Positions 5,953-7,139 of a DNA stretch of 7,139 bases are shown here, piece after piece; positions within the stretch are counted from its first letter, which is position 1, and the number at the start of each line of letters is the position of its first letter. This DNA comes from Vibrio madracius (GTDB taxonomy: Bacteria; Pseudomonadota; Gammaproteobacteria; Enterobacterales; Vibrionaceae), in NCBI GenBank assembly GCA_000695745.1, contig ASHK01000837.1:1-7139 (forward strand). Direction: 5' to 3'. The notes below the pieces were generated by a model. The model was not told the origin of the DNA. It did not search any database and saw only the letters and a list, made by a program, of their open reading frames with translations. Both the position numbers and the translations under genes were made by a program.

Positions 5953-7139
5953 ATGCAACTGCCTGCGCAATTACAACACGATGCTCAATCAGCGTTTGAG
6001 CGAATTCAACAATCCTATTCCGACCTATCCCATTGGACTCCAGATCGACAACAACAGCTGAAGTACGTCATGGCGATGAGCTGTTTTGTAGAAGAGTCAC
6101 TACTGAAGGATGAAGGGCTGTTTGCTGAGCTGCCTGAAATGCTTTCGCATCAGAGTCGAGCAGAGAACTATCGAGTGCGATTGGCTGCTCAACTTGAGGC
6201 TTGTAGTAGTGAAATAGAAGGTCACCGTGTGTTACGTCGATTCCGTAATCGAGAAATGACGTACATTGCGTGGCGTGATTTTATTCATGATTGGAGTCTA
6301 GAACAAAGTCTGCACCATCTTTCTATGTTAGCGGAAGCGATGATCTTTGAGACCTACCAATGGCAATATCAAGCGTGTTGCGCAGAATGGGGTACGCCGT
6401 GCAATGCAGAGGGTGAAGCGCAGCCAATGCTGATTATCGGTATGGGGAAACTCGGAGGCGGTGAGCTGAACTTCTCATCGGATATCGATCTTATTTTCAC
6501 TTACCCAGAGAACGGCGAAACGCAGGGTACGCGTCGCTCAATTGCTAATGCTCAGTTCTTTACACGTTTAGGGCAGCGCATCATCAAAGCGCTAGATCAA
6601 CAGACGTTTGATGGTTTCTGTTATCGAGTGGATATGAGACTGCGTCCGTTTGGTGAAAGCGGGCCGTTGGTGATGAGTTATGCCGCACTGGAGGACTACT
6701 ATCAAGAGCAAGGCCGAGATTGGGAACGGTATGCGATGGTGAAAGCACGTGTAATGGGCAGTGAAATGTATCCACAATACCAAGAGCTGCGCAAAATGTT
6801 GCGTCCATTTGTGTTTCGCCGTTATATCGACTTTAGCGCCATTCAGTCTTTAAGGCGTATGAAATCGATGATCAGTAGTGAAGTTCGTCGTCGAGGGCTA
6901 GGTAACAATATCAAGCTCGGCCCTGGCGGCATTCGTGAAGTCGAGTTCATTGCCCAAGTGTTCCAGTTAATTCGTGGCGGACGTGAACCTAGTTTACGAG
7001 GCAGAGGGTTACTAGAAACGTTAAACGCGATAGAGACGTTATCGTTATTAGAACCAGAGAAAGTTCAGCAGTTAAGGTCGGCATACTGCTTCTTGCGTCG
7101 CTTAGAGAACTTATTGCAAGCCATGGCGGATAAGCAGAC
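5953..7139 (+). CDS. glnE: Bifunctional glutamine synthetase adenylyltransferase/deadenylase, N-terminal part
   Basis: GlnE attaches AMP to glutamine synthetase to turn it down in nitrogen plenty, and removes it by phosphorolysis in nitrogen limitation; PII signalling proteins steer it. The window holds 395 full codons of a protein usually about 945 residues long, so the gene runs off the right edge. The N-terminal nucleotidyltransferase domain, which carries deadenylylation, is visible: [20 protein letters not shown] at residues 163-182, with the catalytic pair D177 and D179. Further conserved stretches are [15 protein letters not shown] from about residue 227 and [16 protein letters not shown] from about 290, then [15 protein letters not shown]. 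The C-terminal adenylylation domain is outside. The start MQLPAQLQ has a good ribosome-binding site. No frameshift is seen. Confidence 0.96.
   Translation, partial: MQLPAQLQHDAQSAFERIQQSYSDLSHWTPDRQQQLKYVMAMSCFVEESLLKDEGLFAELPEMLSHQSRAENYRVRLAAQLEACSSEIEGHRVLRRFRNREMTYIAWRDFIHDWSLEQSLHHLSMLAEAMIFETYQWQYQACCAEWGTPCNAEGEAQPMLIIGMGKLGGGELNFSSDIDLIFTYPENGETQGTRRSIANAQFFTRLGQRIIKALDQQTFDGFCYRVDMRLRPFGESGPLVMSYAALEDYYQEQGRDWERYAMVKARVMGSEMYPQYQELRKMLRPFVFRRYIDFSAIQSLRRMKSMISSEVRRRGLGNNIKLGPGGIREVEFIAQVFQLIRGGREPSLRGRGLLETLNAIETLSLLEPEKVQQLRSAYCFLRRLENLLQAMADKQ

Overview
The window looks like chromosomal core DNA from a Vibrio species (Gammaproteobacteria). The best evidence is the leftmost gene, whose 114 visible residues match the LuxR/HapR/SmcR/OpaR quorum-sensing master regulators recalled from Vibrio. 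Its leader has a site resembling the Qrr small-RNA target seen in that genus. The remaining genes (hpt, can, a SulP transporter, yadG, yadH, glnE) are all close to their gammaproteobacterial relatives. The species cannot be told from what is here. No mobile element, CRISPR array, tRNA, rRNA or phage gene was seen.

Layout, left to right. The 5' part of luxR/hapR runs leftward off the window (1-342, minus). A 524-bp regulatory gap (343-866) separates it from hpt (867-1397, plus), the purine-salvage phosphoribosyltransferase. A 15-bp-stem bidirectional terminator (1417-1449) lies between hpt and the convergent gene can (1462-2122, minus), a type II beta-carbonic anhydrase that carries a one-base insertion. 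A 226-bp divergent promoter region follows, then a SulP-family anion transporter with a C-terminal STAS domain (2355-4001, plus) and its terminator. Next is a two-gene ABC exporter unit: the yadG ATPase (4166-5085, plus, with a one-base deletion near its 3' end) and the yadH permease (5085-5861, plus). A terminator at 5901-5927 precedes glnE (from 5953, plus), which runs off the right end with 395 complete codons visible.

How the genes relate. The parts are mostly independent housekeeping units. Can and the SulP transporter share one divergent promoter region and plausibly act together in bicarbonate/CO2 handling; this is inference. YadG and YadH form one ABC transporter, with TGA/ATG overlap in the restored frame. 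GlnE controls glutamine synthetase and belongs to nitrogen regulation.

The most noteworthy point is that two conserved genes, can and yadG, each carry a single-base frameshift in a short homopolymer. Either the assembly has indel errors or these genes are recently broken. I found no convincing undescribed system. Regulatory elements in the luxR-hpt gap are the most promising places for follow-up.
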